DNA of 36,911 nucleotides from Candidatus Krumholzibacteriia bacterium (GCA_025453655.1 JALOPX010000007.1:1-36911), one strand, 5' to 3'; numbered from the stretch's first letter, positions 8,747 through 17,164 are shown. A program made the numbers and translations. The notes: a model not told the origin generated them from the sequence alone.

Positions 8747-9655
8747 CTATTCCTCCGTCCGGCGATCCGTTTCCGGCGGCTCAGGCCGTTCGCGGGTGCC
8801 GGAGCAGACGCAGCTCGAACAGCAGGTTTTGCCCGAGGCCCCGTCATCCGGGCCGGTGATCTTTTTATACCCCCACCACGCGGCGAAGGCGAGCGCGGCC
8901 CCGACCAGCATGCCGGCCGCCGAATCGAGGGGCCAGTGCACGCCGACATAGACCCTCGAATACGAGACGGCGAAAGCGAACGCGAGGAGAAGGGGGAGCC
9001 ATCTCCTGTAAACGAGACCGAGGAAGAGCATCGAAGCGGTGATGTTGGCCGCGTGGCTCGACGGGAAGGAGAAGGATCGCTTGTACCCGCCGATTATCTC
9101 GGAGGAGGTCGTGATCCATCCATCGGCGCCGCTCCAGAGATGGACGCTCCCCAGCACCTCGCACGGGCGCATCCTCGCGACGAGCGGCTTGATGACCGCC
9201 GACGACAACTGATCGGAGGCGGCCACGAGGGGTATCAGCACCAGCGCCGCCCATCTCCCCTTCGAGCCTCCGAACATGACGAGGGCCGACCATACGAGGA
9301 TTATAACGATCTTCCATTTGTCGATATCGGTGATGATCGGCATCGCCGCATCGAAGGCGGGATTGGCCCAGCGGCCGTTTATCAGGCGGAAAAGCGCTGC
9401 ATCGGGGGGAGGATTTCCCGTGGTGCGCGGGGTTCTCCCTTCGTGCGCCCCCGTGGCGGGCATCGAGGTACCGGAGTCCGCGCGGTCGGGCAGGGGCGCG
9501 GACAGGGATGAATCGGCGCCGCCGGCGGCCCCGCGAGCTGCCGTCGAATCCCCGGCCGCGGTGGCCGAAGCGGGCAGCGGCTCGCCTTGCGCCCAGCCCG
9601 CCGCGGGCGCCGCGAAGACAAGGGCCGCGGCCATTATTATCAGGCCTCGCTTCAT
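8747..9655 (-). CDS. PAP2-family membrane phosphatase with signal peptide and Cys-rich tail
   Basis: Dephosphorylates lipid phosphates, such as undecaprenyl pyrophosphate or phosphatidate, at the membrane. All three PAP2 motifs are present: K156-x6-R163-P164 (KPLVARMRP), P198-S-S-H201, and S233-R234-x5-H240-x3-D244 (SRVYVGVHWPLD). His201 and His240 are the expected catalytic pair. A signal peptide (about 1-23) and a low-complexity Ala/Gly/Ser linker to about residue 85 precede the membrane core. The last 30 residues are charged and contain five cysteines in CCSSCVC, with no counterpart in standard PAP2 enzymes. GGAG lies six bases before the ATG. It is the first gene of an operon with the GT-C transferase, which suggests polyprenyl carrier recycling. 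Confidence 0.93.
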   Translation of the reverse strand: MKRGLIIMAAALVFAAPAAGWAQGEPLPASATAAGDSTAARGAAGGADSSLSAPLPDRADSGTSMPATGAHEGRTPRTTGNPPPDAALFRLINGRWANPAFDAAMPIITDIDKWKIVIILVWSALVMFGGSKGRWAALVLIPLVAASDQLSSAVIKPLVARMRPCEVLGSVHLWSGADGWITTSSEIIGGYKRSFSFPSSHAANITASMLFLGLVYRRWLPLLLAFAFAVSYSRVYVGVHWPLDSAAGMLVGAALAFAAWWGYKKITGPDDGASGKTCCSSCVCSGTRERPEPPETDRRTEE

Positions 9656-9801
9656 TGGAAACTCCTTCTATAACAGAGCGGCGAGACGCGAATGGCGTCC
9701 CGCGGCCGGGCATAAACCGGTTTCTCCGATGCATCAACATGGCATTTTCAGGGTGAAATTACAAGCCCTGTTAAGGGCGAGGCGCGCGTCCGGCGGCGGA
9801 A

Positions 9802-10518
9802 TTACCGCGCCGCACTTTCGGCCGGAATCGATTCGTCCGCGATGCGGCCCGATATCTCGAACCCGCCGTAAAGGGACCGGAGGGAGGCGCCGCGCCTTTC
9901 GAACGGGAGCTCGACCATGCGCGGAGCCGGCGAGGTATTCAAACGAAGCCTTTCTACGAAATCCCCGCATCTCTGTATCGATTCGGGGAGGGTGGCGATA
10001 AAAATGAAATCGACGAGACGGGCGGCCTCCGCAGCGTCGAGGGAACACATCACGGGCCGGTCCGGTTCCGTCTGCCTCCGGGCCCTGAACGACGGCTGGC
10101 ATTCCGTCAGAAGCTTCCCGATCTTTATGTGCGCGAGAGTGTTCGCCGGGTGAAAGGCGGGGACGAAGATCCTGAACGTCCCGTCGCCGATCCTCGCCGA
10201 AAGATGAGACAACTCCCTGTCCTGCCGCGTCGTTTCGGCGCGTTCCGTAACCGGTCGTCCTTCCATCGCCGCTTCGATTCCGCCGCGAATCCCCGCCCCG
10301 TCAGCCTCGATCACCCAGAAGGGCAGGAATACCGGCTCGCCCGGGAAACCTTCGGGAGGAGCCGCCCTCCAGACCTGGAGCGGAGCGAGGGAGTCCCCCG
10401 AGATGATCCAGTGATTGTGGCAGGCTTCGCACTGGAAAGCGGCGCTGCGGCCCGTCACGGGAAGAGGCGTTCCGCAGAGACCGCACCTCAGCAGCCTGAC
10501 GGTCAGTTGCCCGTTCAA
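9802..10518 (-). CDS. Zinc-ribbon protein, last gene of the SPFH operon
   Basis: A single zinc ribbon opens the protein (Cys12-x2-Cys15 and Cys30-x2-Cys33), followed by about 190 residues with no recognised domain and no membrane segment. The middle has a beta-rich stretch and a Trp-containing motif (VFLPFWVIEADG). A very similar motif (LNVPFWRMKGRLAGW) occurs in the next gene upstream, so the two may share a fold: ribbon, then a domain of the same type, here without the membrane tail. The ATG overlaps the stop of that upstream gene by four bases, showing translational coupling. The product is probably a soluble partner of the SPFH/zinc-ribbon complex. The biochemical role is unknown. Confidence 0.8.
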   Translation of the reverse strand: MNGQLTVRLLRCGLCGTPLPVTGRSAAFQCEACHNHWIISGDSLAPLQVWRAAPPEGFPGEPVFLPFWVIEADGAGIRGGIEAAMEGRPVTERAETTRQDRELSHLSARIGDGTFRIFVPAFHPANTLAHIKIGKLLTECQPSFRARRQTEPDRPVMCSLDAAEAARLVDFIFIATLPESIQRCGDFVERLRLNTSPAPRMVELPFERRGASLRSLYGGFEISGRIADESIPAESAAR

Positions 10519-11591
10519 AGCTCACCTCCGAACCAGCTCTCGAGTTTCCCCAGCATCCACGAGTGCGGAGCCACGACGGCGCCGTGCCGGAACATGTCGG
10601 AGACATAGAGTGTCGCCGCGGCCATTGGGAGAAGAGGCGCCCAGAGCCCCGCGAGCAGGGCTGCGAGCGCGGGCACGAAAAACATCGCCCTGTAGTTCAC
10701 GCTGTTTCTTTCGGGTATGTCGCCACGCACGACGCGCCCGTCGTTTCCGTCGACCGTTATTGAATGGATTGCTCCTGCGTGGCGGTATCTCATAAGGTAC
10801 ACGGGGTAGTAGTAAAGCGACATGTCGCTCCCGATCATGCGGAATTTGCACGCGCGCACGGTCGCGCCGGCGGGTGTGGCGATGCCCGAAAGATATTTGA
10901 ATCCGTCGCGTTCGGCTTCGGCGGCCGTGGTCATCGGCAGGGCGATATCCATATCTTTCGCGAGACTGTGGTCGAAAACGTCCCAGTCGAGCATCTGCGC
11001 CCTAAGCGATATCCCCTGCAGCCCGAGGTGCATGACCGAGCAGGCGGGGGAGGACCAGTCGACATGCTTGAATATCAGCTTAGAATAAGGCACCCGCTCT
11101 TCGACGGTCTTGCGCGCGGTCTTTTCCCCGTTCGGTCCCTGCGAGGAGACCTCGACCTGTTCGCGCTTTATCTTCTCGCCGGCGACCCATCCGGCGAGCC
11201 TTCCTTTCATCCGCCAGAAGGGGACGTTGAGCTGTTTCATGTCGAGGATGGCCGCGTGCCTCGCCTTGATCCTGCCCCCTGTCTTTTCTGAGAGAAAGCG
11301 AAGCGCCTCGAGCCGCGCCCTCCCCGCGGTCACGCGGGGCGGGAGGAAAAATCTTCTGACTCCCCGTGACGCCGCGGCGAAAAGGGACGATCCGCAGTAG
11401 GGGCAGCGTATGCTTCTCTCCCCCTCGCGGATCCTCAGGGCGCCGCCGCATTCGGGGCAGCCTACGCCGAATGTCTCGCAGGGCCCCGCGTTGTCGGAGG
11501 CCGTGCCGTGCCCGCCTTCGATTTCATGATCGGGCCCGGCCGGCCCGCCCGCTGTTTCAGGGACCGCGATCCCGACGGCGTCAACCGGCAT
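10515..11591 (-). CDS. Zinc-ribbon membrane protein (YdjG-like)
   Basis: After a poorly conserved N-terminal 44 residues come Cys45-x2-Cys48 and Cys63-x2-Cys66, a TFIIB-type zinc ribbon. Residues about 75-300 form a soluble domain with aromatic strands (VPFWRMKGRLAGW, YYYPVYLMRYRH). One or two hydrophobic segments follow at about 306-335, then a short tail. The layout (ribbon, soluble domain, membrane tail) resembles YdjG-type proteins, which in Bacillus subtilis help bring PspA to stressed membranes. It overlaps the previous gene by 11 bases and the next by 4, so all are made together. The alternative is any zinc-ribbon membrane protein of unknown function. The YdjG link rests on architecture plus the SPFH neighbour, not on an alignment. 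Confidence 0.82.
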   Translation of the reverse strand: MPVDAVGIAVPETAGGPAGPDHEIEGGHGTASDNAGPCETFGVGCPECGGALRIREGERSIRCPYCGSSLFAAASRGVRRFFLPPRVTAGRARLEALRFLSEKTGGRIKARHAAILDMKQLNVPFWRMKGRLAGWVAGEKIKREQVEVSSQGPNGEKTARKTVEERVPYSKLIFKHVDWSSPACSVMHLGLQGISLRAQMLDWDVFDHSLAKDMDIALPMTTAAEAERDGFKYLSGIATPAGATVRACKFRMIGSDMSLYYYPVYLMRYRHAGAIHSITVDGNDGRVVRGDIPERNSVNYRAMFFVPALAALLAGLWAPLLPMAAATLYVSDMFRHGAVVAPHSWMLGKLESWFGGEL

Positions 11592-12285
11592 TCCTGATCA
11601 TCCTCTCGCGAAGGCTGAAGAAGACGTACCCTGCCGAGGCGGCAAGGAGGACGAAGACGAACCGCGCCGCCCAGCCCGACGCCAGCCTGCCGATGAGAAG
11701 AAAGGCGGCGAAAAGACAGGCCGCGGCGATCATGTTTGGAACGCTCGCCGGAGCGGGGACCTCGGGTGGGAATTTGTCGGATATCGTCATGAGGCTTTCC
11801 CCCGCGACGAGGGCGTCGTATTTCCCGCCCGCCGCGCGGTACTTTATTCTGTACAGGGGGAGATGCAGGAGCTGCCTCGCCTCTTCGGGGACCGATCTCA
11901 GCTCGAAGACCTTTTCCTTTCCCGCGAGCTCCTTTTTGAAAAAGGAATAGTTACCGGCGGGAGGGAAGGGCAGGGGCCTCGCCCAGTGGGGCGCCCCGGG
12001 AGCCGGGACGGCGCGAGTCTTCCCGTCGGAGCCTCCGGCGATCGCGTACGGGACGAAGGAGAATTCAATCTTTATGTCGGCGGGACGGGCCAGCTTCCTC
12101 GCGATCAGAAGTGATCTCAGCGCCAGCTCGGCGTGGCCGTCGTTTCGCTCGTGCGGAAGTATCAGGTGATCCGGGGCCTCCCTGGTCTCCAGGGCGACCG
12201 ACGACCCGCAGTAGCCGCAAAGCAGCATCTCCTGCCCCGGATGGATCTCGTTTTCCCCACCGCAAAGGTCGCACCTGACGATCAT
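11581..12285 (-). CDS. Zinc-ribbon membrane protein
   Basis: The N-terminus is a compact zinc ribbon (Cys5-x2-Cys8, Cys23-x2-Cys26). A domain of about 150 residues follows with the strands LLHLPLYRIKYRAAGGKYDAL, of the same type as in the two downstream zinc-ribbon genes. Two adjacent hydrophobic segments lie at about 186-204 and 208-226, with a positively charged C-terminal end. It begins six bases after the SPFH gene and overlaps the next gene by 11 bases. A two-segment membrane tail with a cytoplasmic ribbon would place the ribbon facing the cytosol next to the SPFH assembly. I infer a scaffold or recruitment role. Confidence 0.82.
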   Translation of the reverse strand: MIVRCDLCGGENEIHPGQEMLLCGYCGSSVALETREAPDHLILPHERNDGHAELALRSLLIARKLARPADIKIEFSFVPYAIAGGSDGKTRAVPAPGAPHWARPLPFPPAGNYSFFKKELAGKEKVFELRSVPEEARQLLHLPLYRIKYRAAGGKYDALVAGESLMTISDKFPPEVPAPASVPNMIAAACLFAAFLLIGRLASGWAARFVFVLLAASAGYVFFSLRERMIRNAG

Positions 12286-12291
12286 ACCCTT

Positions 12292-13353
12292 CTATTCCAC
12301 CTTTTTGCCGCAATTGACGCAGAATTTCGTTCCATCGGGGAGTTTCGCGCCGCAATGGGCGCACACGAGCGATGTTGAAACGGCTTTTCCGCAGCCGCCG
12401 CAGAATTTCGCCCCGTCCGGAAGCCCGGCGCCGCAGTTCGAGCAATGAAGCGACTTATCGGCCGTAGCCGTGGCGCCGCCCTGCTGCCAGGGCGCGTTTC
12501 TCGCGAGCATCCCCGGTATCATCATCCCGAGCCCGGCGCCGACTCCGATCCCCATCGCGCCAGCAGCGGCCGAGCCCGCGCCGCCGCCGTTGGCAGAACC
12601 GGAAGCGGCGTCTCCCATCGCCTTCGCCGCCTTGAATTTCAGGAAATCGTCGAGATTGCCGACCGCCTCGAGGCCGCTTTTCTCGTCTATCATCCTCTGG
12701 ACCTCGGCGGGCGGGGTTATCGCGCTGATGAAGAAGTCGGTCAGCTCCATGCCGTACTTCGAGAAATCGTCGACGAGGCGCGCCTTTAGTTCCAGGCCGA
12801 GCTCGTCGTAGTACTGCGGGAGCTCGAAAATGGAATCGAGTTTCTCGCCGAACAGGTCGTTCATCCTGGCGACGACGACGTCGCGAAGGTAGTCGCCGAT
12901 CATGGCGCTCGTGTAGACCCCCTGCGTGCCGACGATCCTGTTTATGAAAAGAACGGGCTCGCTGATTTTGAATGTGTAGAGGCCGAATGCGCGAAGGCGC
13001 ACGAGGCCCAGCCTGCTGTCCTTGAACGCCACGGGGTCCTTCGTCCCCCACTTCTGGTTGATGAAGGTCTTCATGTTGGCGAAATAGACCTCGGCGCGGA
13101 AGGGGCTCTTGAAGCCCCAGGGAAGGGCGAGCACCTTCGTCAGGATCGGCAGGTTTTTGGTCGTCAGCGTGTGGCGCCCGGCGCTGAATAGATCCAGTCC
13201 CTTGCCGTCCTTGAAAAAGACGCAGGCCTGGTTGTCGCGCACGATAAGCTGCGCCCCCATCTTTATCTCGGCCGAGCCCTCGGGCGGGATGCGGTGGACG
13301 ATCTCTTCGCCCGTCTGGTCGAACCATTCGAGTACTTCCATGAACTGCGACAT
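12292..13353 (-). CDS. SPFH-domain protein with two C-terminal zinc ribbons (YdjI-like)
   Basis: First gene of a four-gene operon. Residues about 30-235 form an SPFH (band-7-like) domain of the type often labelled virion core protein or YdjI. Visible parts are the opening [16 protein letters not shown], the aromatic core [19 protein letters not shown], and the closing helix with [23 protein letters not shown] Gly/Ala-rich hydrophobic stretch (about 258-290) links to two zinc ribbons, Cys304/307/318/321 and Cys331/334/345/348. SPFH proteins form membrane-bound rings. In Bacillus subtilis the homologous setting (ydjFGHI) links such a protein to PspA and membrane-stress tolerance. AGGAGG lies four bases before the ATG. 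No pspA gene is in this window. The SPFH call is firm and the stress role is inferred. Confidence 0.9.
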   Translation of the reverse strand: MSQFMEVLEWFDQTGEEIVHRIPPEGSAEIKMGAQLIVRDNQACVFFKDGKGLDLFSAGRHTLTTKNLPILTKVLALPWGFKSPFRAEVYFANMKTFINQKWGTKDPVAFKDSRLGLVRLRAFGLYTFKISEPVLFINRIVGTQGVYTSAMIGDYLRDVVVARMNDLFGEKLDSIFELPQYYDELGLELKARLVDDFSKYGMELTDFFISAITPPAEVQRMIDEKSGLEAVGNLDDFLKFKAAKAMGDAASGSANGGGAGSAAAGAMGIGVGAGLGMMIPGMLARNAPWQQGGATATADKSLHCSNCGAGLPDGAKFCGGCGKAVSTSLVCAHCGAKLPDGTKFCVNCGKKVE

Positions 13354-13575
13354 GACGCCTCCTGACGAAAAACCCGGTTACAGACGCTCAGTATTGTCGA
13401 AATCCTCGTTACCCTGTTGCTCTTTGCGATGAAATTCCGCGAATAAATGAGCAAGCCGGGTGCCAAGATGAAACAAGAGTGGGATTTTAGCCGTACCAGG
13501 GGATATTCCCGCCCCTCGGGAGGAATTTCGGGGAGGCCGTCCCGGGGAAAAAAGCGAAAATCAGGCGCCGATGCG

Positions 13576-13610
13576 GCCGGGAAGAGCCCGGCACGTCTTT
13601 TGCTTTTTTT
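13576..13610 (+). terminator. Orphan terminator-like hairpin
   Basis: GCCGGG-AAGAG-CCCGGC (13576-13592) is followed by a T-rich run to 13610 (TCTTTTGCTTTTTTT). No plus-strand gene precedes it in the 220 bases from the SPFH start, so it may end a short untranslated RNA or be fortuitous. Confidence 0.4.
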
Positions 13611-13751
13611 GTCCGAACGACGGTAAATCAGCCCGAAAAGCGCCGCGGGACGGCAGATTATCTTTCAATCGAAAAGGTTTCTGGCGGATCGGCGCGCCAT
13701 ACGGAAGGTTAAATCAGGGTTAAGCTTTTTTGAAACAATGTGATTTTTTTC

Positions 13752-13780
13752 TTGTCAAGACCGGATGCTTGCGAAAGAAT
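13752..13780 (+). promoter_or_regulatory. Candidate promoter of the beta-barrel protein gene
   Basis: TTGTCA (13752-13757, 5/6) and AAGAAT (13775-13780, 4/6) are spaced 17 bases apart in the only AT-rich part of the region. It would give a leader of about 180 bases before the ATG at 13965. Confidence 0.4.
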
Positions 13781-13864
13781 ACCGCTTGATGTGTTCATTG
13801 CCTTGCATCCTGTGCGCGAGAAATTAACAACCGGGAGATTTGACGAAGGAAAATTACCGACGTG

Positions 13865-13904
13865 AAAAGGGAGGTGATACACATGATTTAGAGCCCTTCG
13901 GGGC
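13865..13904 (+). promoter_or_regulatory. Leader mini-ORF with strong ribosome site, then UUCG hairpin
   Basis: AAAAGGGAGGTGATAC (13865-13880) matches the 16S 3' end over nine or more bases. It is followed by ATG ATT TAG (13883-13891), a Met-Ile frame. GCCC-TTCG-GGGC (13893-13904) is a classic UUCG tetraloop hairpin. The coding start of the beta-barrel gene is 60 bases further on, with its own AAGGAG. Loading of ribosomes at this dummy site could affect stability or translation of the mRNA. No function is known. Confidence 0.4.
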
Positions 13905-13964
13905 GCGGATTATGTGAAGTTGTTTCAGGAGAGGTTTATTTTCCCAAACTCAAGGAGATATCTA

Positions 13965-14552
13965 ATGAAACGTTTTCTCATCGCGATGGCACTGGTTGTT
14001 TTCATGACGGGCGCCGCTTCGGCGGAAGGCATGCTGTTCGGCATCAAGGGCGGCCTCAACATGGCGAATCTCACCGGCGACGATGTCGAGTTCAACGAGA
14101 TGAGGATGGCGTTCGGCGGCGGCGTATGGATGAACTATGCCTTCACCGAAGCGTTCAGCCTGCAGCCCGAACTGATGTACATGCTCAAGGGTTGCAAATT
14201 CGAGGAAGTCGACGATCCTTTCGCGCTCACCTACATCGACCTCAACATCCTCGGCAAATATACCATACCGATGGAAGGCAATTTCGCCCCCTACCTCTTC
14301 GGCGGCCCCTATCTCGGCTTCCTGATGGCCGCTGAAGATCCCGACGGCGAGGACGTCAAGGATTACATGAAAAGCATGGATTACGGTCTGATGCTGGGCG
14401 CCGGATTCGATTACAAGCTCGAGGCCGGCGGCTGCATCCTGATGGATGTAAGGTATGCCATGGGCCTTACCACGATCGACGACAGTGAAGATGAAATGGA
14501 TGCCAAGAACACCGGCATCATGGTCATGGTCGGCTACGGTTTCGCGTTCTAG
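13965..14552 (+). CDS. Outer-membrane beta-barrel protein
   Basis: A clean signal peptide (residues 1-19, cleaved after ASA before EGMLFG) is followed by alternating beta strands with aromatic ends (FGIKGGLNMANL, FSLQPELMYMLKG, YTIPMEGNFAPYLFGGPYLGF) and ends in GYGFAF. The C-terminal Phe is the usual signal for the outer-membrane assembly machinery. Length (195 residues) and layout fit the eight-stranded porin-like barrel family (OMP_b-brl type), which are small structural or adhesion barrels. Acidic loops (DPDGEDVKD, DDSEDEMD) face outward. The start at 13965 was chosen over an in-frame ATG at 13914 because AAGGAG lies at 13952-13957 and the signal peptide begins there. It is monocistronic, with two hairpins and a terminator behind it, and is probably well expressed. 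Confidence 0.9.
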   Translation: MKRFLIAMALVVFMTGAASAEGMLFGIKGGLNMANLTGDDVEFNEMRMAFGGGVWMNYAFTEAFSLQPELMYMLKGCKFEEVDDPFALTYIDLNILGKYTIPMEGNFAPYLFGGPYLGFLMAAEDPDGEDVKDYMKSMDYGLMLGAGFDYKLEAGGCILMDVRYAMGLTTIDDSEDEMDAKNTGIMVMVGYGFAF

Positions 14553-14572
14553 GACGGCCTGATCTGCTGGTA

Positions 14573-14591
14573 GCCCGGAACGATTCCGGGC
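14573..14591 (+). repeat. Perfect hairpin after the beta-barrel gene
   Basis: GCCCGGAA-CGA-TTCCGGGC, an eight-base perfect stem just upstream of the true terminator. It may protect the mRNA 3' end from exonucleases. Confidence 0.5.
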
Positions 14592-14601
14592 GAACGAAAA
14601 A

Positions 14602-14636
14602 GGCGCGGGGCCTCGAGGCTCCGCGCCCTCTTTTTT
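14602..14636 (+). terminator. Rho-independent terminator of the beta-barrel gene
   Basis: GGCGCGGGGCCTC and GAGGCTCCGCGCC form a 12-13 bp stem with one G-T pair and almost no loop, followed by TCTTTTTT (14629-14636). Confidence 0.88.
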
Positions 14637-14795
14637 CCCCCGCATCCACCTTTGCCTTGTCAACGAGCCTTCCCGGAGCGATAATCCCTTGGCCGGGGAA
14701 TACAGGAGTCCCGGAACTCGCGCGCGTATCTGTGCCCGATGCAACGGGCCGCAAAGCCGGTCATCCCCGGCGGCCGCGGCGGCAGGGAGTCTCTG

Positions 14796-15941
14796 ATGAA
14801 GGGCGACATCGATAAAAGAATTCGCGTCTGCATGGTGATGCCGAAGCTCCAGGTCGGCGGCGCCGAGGTGCAGGTCCTCAATCTCATAAGGAAAATCGAC
14901 AGGTCTCGATTCGCACTCTCCCTCTGCCTTTTCAACGGGGGGCACGCGGAAATGGAAAGAACGGCGGCTGAAAATGTCGAATCGGTTTTCTTTCTCGATT
15001 TTCGGTGGCGCCGGTTCCCGGTCTCATTTTTCAGGCTCGTCCGGCATCTCAGGAGGGGCCGGTTCGACGTCGTTCACGCCCACCTCGCGCCGGCGGACCT
15101 TGTCGGCAGGGCGGCCGCGTGGACGGCCGGGGTGCCCGTGCGCATGACGACCGAGCACGGGAAGGGGCTCTGGAAATCGCCGGCAAGGCTTCTCGTCGAA
15201 AGGATCCTCAACGGGATCACCGACGCGCGCATCTGCGTCAGCAGGGATATCATGGAGATTCGGCGCGCGCGCGAGCATACGCCGGAAGATAAGCTCGTAT
15301 ACATACCGAACGCCGTCGATCCTGAACAGTTCGGGCGCCCCGCGAGGGGCAGGGACGCCGTGATGGCCGAGTTCGGATGGCCCGCCGGCGATCCGCTCGT
15401 CCTTTCGGTCGGCAGGCTCGTGAAGGAGAAGGACTATCCGTTGCTGGTGGAAGCCTTCACCGCCATGGCATCGAAGTTACCCGGGGCAAGGTGTATCATT
15501 GCGGGGGATGGCGATCGCATGGATGAAATAAGGGCCGTCGTCAAAAAAAACGGCATGGCGGACAGGATTGCACTTCCCGGAACGAGAAACGACGTCCCCG
15601 ATCTTTTATCCGCGGCCGATCTCTTCGTGCTTTCCTCGGAGAGGGAGGGGTTGCCGGTTTCTCTTCTCGAGGCGATGGCGGCAGGCACGGCGATCGTAAC
15701 GACCGACGTGGGAGGCGTGGGGGAAGTAGTAATGGGGGGCGAGAGCGCGCTTTTGGTTATGCACGGTGACGCATCCGCCCTTGCATCCGCGATGGAGAGG
15801 GTGTTGACCGACGCAGTACTCAGGCAGAAGCTCATAAATAACGCCTCGCGCGCGGTGAAAGAGCGGTTCAGCATGAATAACGCCGCGGCTGAACTTGGCG
15901 ATTTATACGAGCTCCTGGTCGCAAAAAAGGAGAATGGATGA
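14796..15941 (+). CDS. GT4-family glycosyltransferase
   Basis: First gene of the 14796-20507 operon. The two-Rossmann GT-B fold is clear. The N-terminal domain has the Gly-rich loop KLQVGGAEVQVLNLI and FDVVHAHLAPADLVGR. The C-terminal donor domain has LSVGRLVKEKDYPLLVEAF, CIIAGDGD and the E-x7-E motif in EREGLPVSLLEAMAAG, which holds the nucleotide-sugar phosphates. The product is a cytoplasmic or membrane-associated retaining transferase that adds a hexose-type sugar to a lipid-linked glycan. The start at 14796 has GGGAG six bases upstream; an in-frame ATG at 14739 lacks one. It overlaps the deacetylase gene by four bases. The actual sugar is not readable. Confidence 0.93.
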   Translation: MKGDIDKRIRVCMVMPKLQVGGAEVQVLNLIRKIDRSRFALSLCLFNGGHAEMERTAAENVESVFFLDFRWRRFPVSFFRLVRHLRRGRFDVVHAHLAPADLVGRAAAWTAGVPVRMTTEHGKGLWKSPARLLVERILNGITDARICVSRDIMEIRRAREHTPEDKLVYIPNAVDPEQFGRPARGRDAVMAEFGWPAGDPLVLSVGRLVKEKDYPLLVEAFTAMASKLPGARCIIAGDGDRMDEIRAVVKKNGMADRIALPGTRNDVPDLLSAADLFVLSSEREGLPVSLLEAMAAGTAIVTTDVGGVGEVVMGGESALLVMHGDASALASAMERVLTDAVLRQKLINNASRAVKERFSMNNAAAELGDLYELLVAKKENG

Positions 15942-17146
15942 AGGCCCCCGCCGCAGTACCCGTAGTGATGTATCACGGAGTGGCGCCGGACCGCCCGGGC
16001 TGGCTGTGGAATCACCTGATAACACCCGTGGAAGTCTTCGAAGCGCAGATGAGCCTGTTGCGCAAAAAGGGCTGGAATACGATCACGCTGGGCAGGCTGT
16101 ATTCGCACATGAAGGAGAACGCGCCGCTTCCGGAAAAGCCGGTCGTTCTGACCTTCGACGACGGGTATCTGGACAACTGGGTATTCGCGTATCCGATCCT
16201 GAAGAAATACGGCCACCACGCGGTGATATGGATGACGACCGATTTTATCGATCCTGCCTCCGATCCCAGACCCACGCTTGAGGATGTCTGGAATGGAAAC
16301 GTGTCCGCGGATGATCTTCCAGGGGCCGGGTTTCTCTCGTGGGCTGAAATGAAAAGTATGGAGAAAACGGGACATGTCGAGGTGCAGAGCCATGCGAAGA
16401 CCCATACCTGGTATTTCTGCGGCGAAGAGATCGTGGATTTCCATCGGCCCGCCGGCGCCGGCGGCTATGTGCCGCAGCCGTGGCTCTCGTGGAACACCGC
16501 GCCCGAAAGGAAGCACGCTTACATGACCAGGGATTTCGGATTGGACATTCCCTGGGGAACGCCCATCTACAGGCACGAGAGAGCGCTCGTGGCCAGGCGC
16601 TATTTCGACGAGCCGTCGCGGTCGCGCGCCCTCGCCGCGAAGGTGGAAGCGGGCGGCGGAGCGGCCTTTTTCGACAGGCCTTGCTGGAGGGATGAGCTGG
16701 CAGCCGTTGCCGCCGCTTCGGGCGACGGGTCCGGCCGCTATGAAACGGACGAAGAGTACGAAAAAAGAGTGACCGAAGAATTGGCCGGATCGCGAGCCAT
16801 GCTGTCGCAGGGTCTCGGCAGGGAAGTCGATTTTCTGTGCTGGCCCGGCGGGGGATACAACTCCACGACCCTGAAGGTCGCCGCGGAGTCGGGGTATCTT
16901 TCGACGACCACGGATTACCTGACCAGCGGAATGAAGAATATCTACGGGCAGAAACCGGACAGGATAAACCGCATCGGCTGCGGTTCGCCGTGGATCTGGA
17001 AAAACGGCCTGGCGGTGAAAAACACCGATCCCGGATTCTTCCTCTCCATTCTCGAACAGTTCGCCGGAAAAAAACTGTCGCTCTGGAAGATGCGCTGGTA
17101 TAAAATGAAATATCTTGCAAGGTACCATTCGACGGGAAGAAAATAG
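15938..17146 (+). CDS. Polysaccharide deacetylase (NodB/CE4-like)
   Basis: Hydrolyses N-acetyl groups on glycans, leaving free amines. The NodB motifs are visible: TFDDGY with Asp74-Asp75 (Asp75 is the usual metal ligand), and SHAKTH with His152 and His156 (the HxxxH metal pair). The opening VPVVMYHGVA is typical of the poly-N-acetylglucosamine deacetylase branch. A large insert of about 130 residues separates motif 2 from the later strands (VDFLCWPGGGYN), giving 402 residues instead of about 250. No signal peptide or membrane segment is obvious at the N-terminus, so it may act in the cytoplasm on a precursor or be exported by other means. It is translationally coupled to the GT4 gene and lies 18 bases before the ligase fusion. 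Confidence 0.9.
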   Translation: MKAPAAVPVVMYHGVAPDRPGWLWNHLITPVEVFEAQMSLLRKKGWNTITLGRLYSHMKENAPLPEKPVVLTFDDGYLDNWVFAYPILKKYGHHAVIWMTTDFIDPASDPRPTLEDVWNGNVSADDLPGAGFLSWAEMKSMEKTGHVEVQSHAKTHTWYFCGEEIVDFHRPAGAGGYVPQPWLSWNTAPERKHAYMTRDFGLDIPWGTPIYRHERALVARRYFDEPSRSRALAAKVEAGGGAAFFDRPCWRDELAAVAAASGDGSGRYETDEEYEKRVTEELAGSRAMLSQGLGREVDFLCWPGGGYNSTTLKVAAESGYLSTTTDYLTSGMKNIYGQKPDRINRIGCGSPWIWKNGLAVKNTDPGFFLSILEQFAGKKLSLWKMRWYKMKYLARYHSTGRK

Positions 17147-17164
17147 CAGATTGGAGTCAGACTC

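Larger units (their letters stand above)
13354..13964. other. 611-base divergent intergenic region
   Basis: Separates the SPFH operon (-) from the beta-barrel gene (+). It holds a terminator-like hairpin with no gene in front of it (13576-13610), an AT-rich patch with a candidate promoter (13752-13780), a two-codon open frame behind a very strong ribosome site (13865-13891), and a UUCG tetraloop hairpin (13893-13904). I see no longer coding frame that looks real. Confidence 0.6.

Noticed and set aside
7297-8949. A 550-codon open frame on the same strand but shifted against the GT-C and PAP2 genes
   Set aside because: Low-complexity Arg/Pro/Gly translation crossing two well-supported genes; frame-shift shadow.
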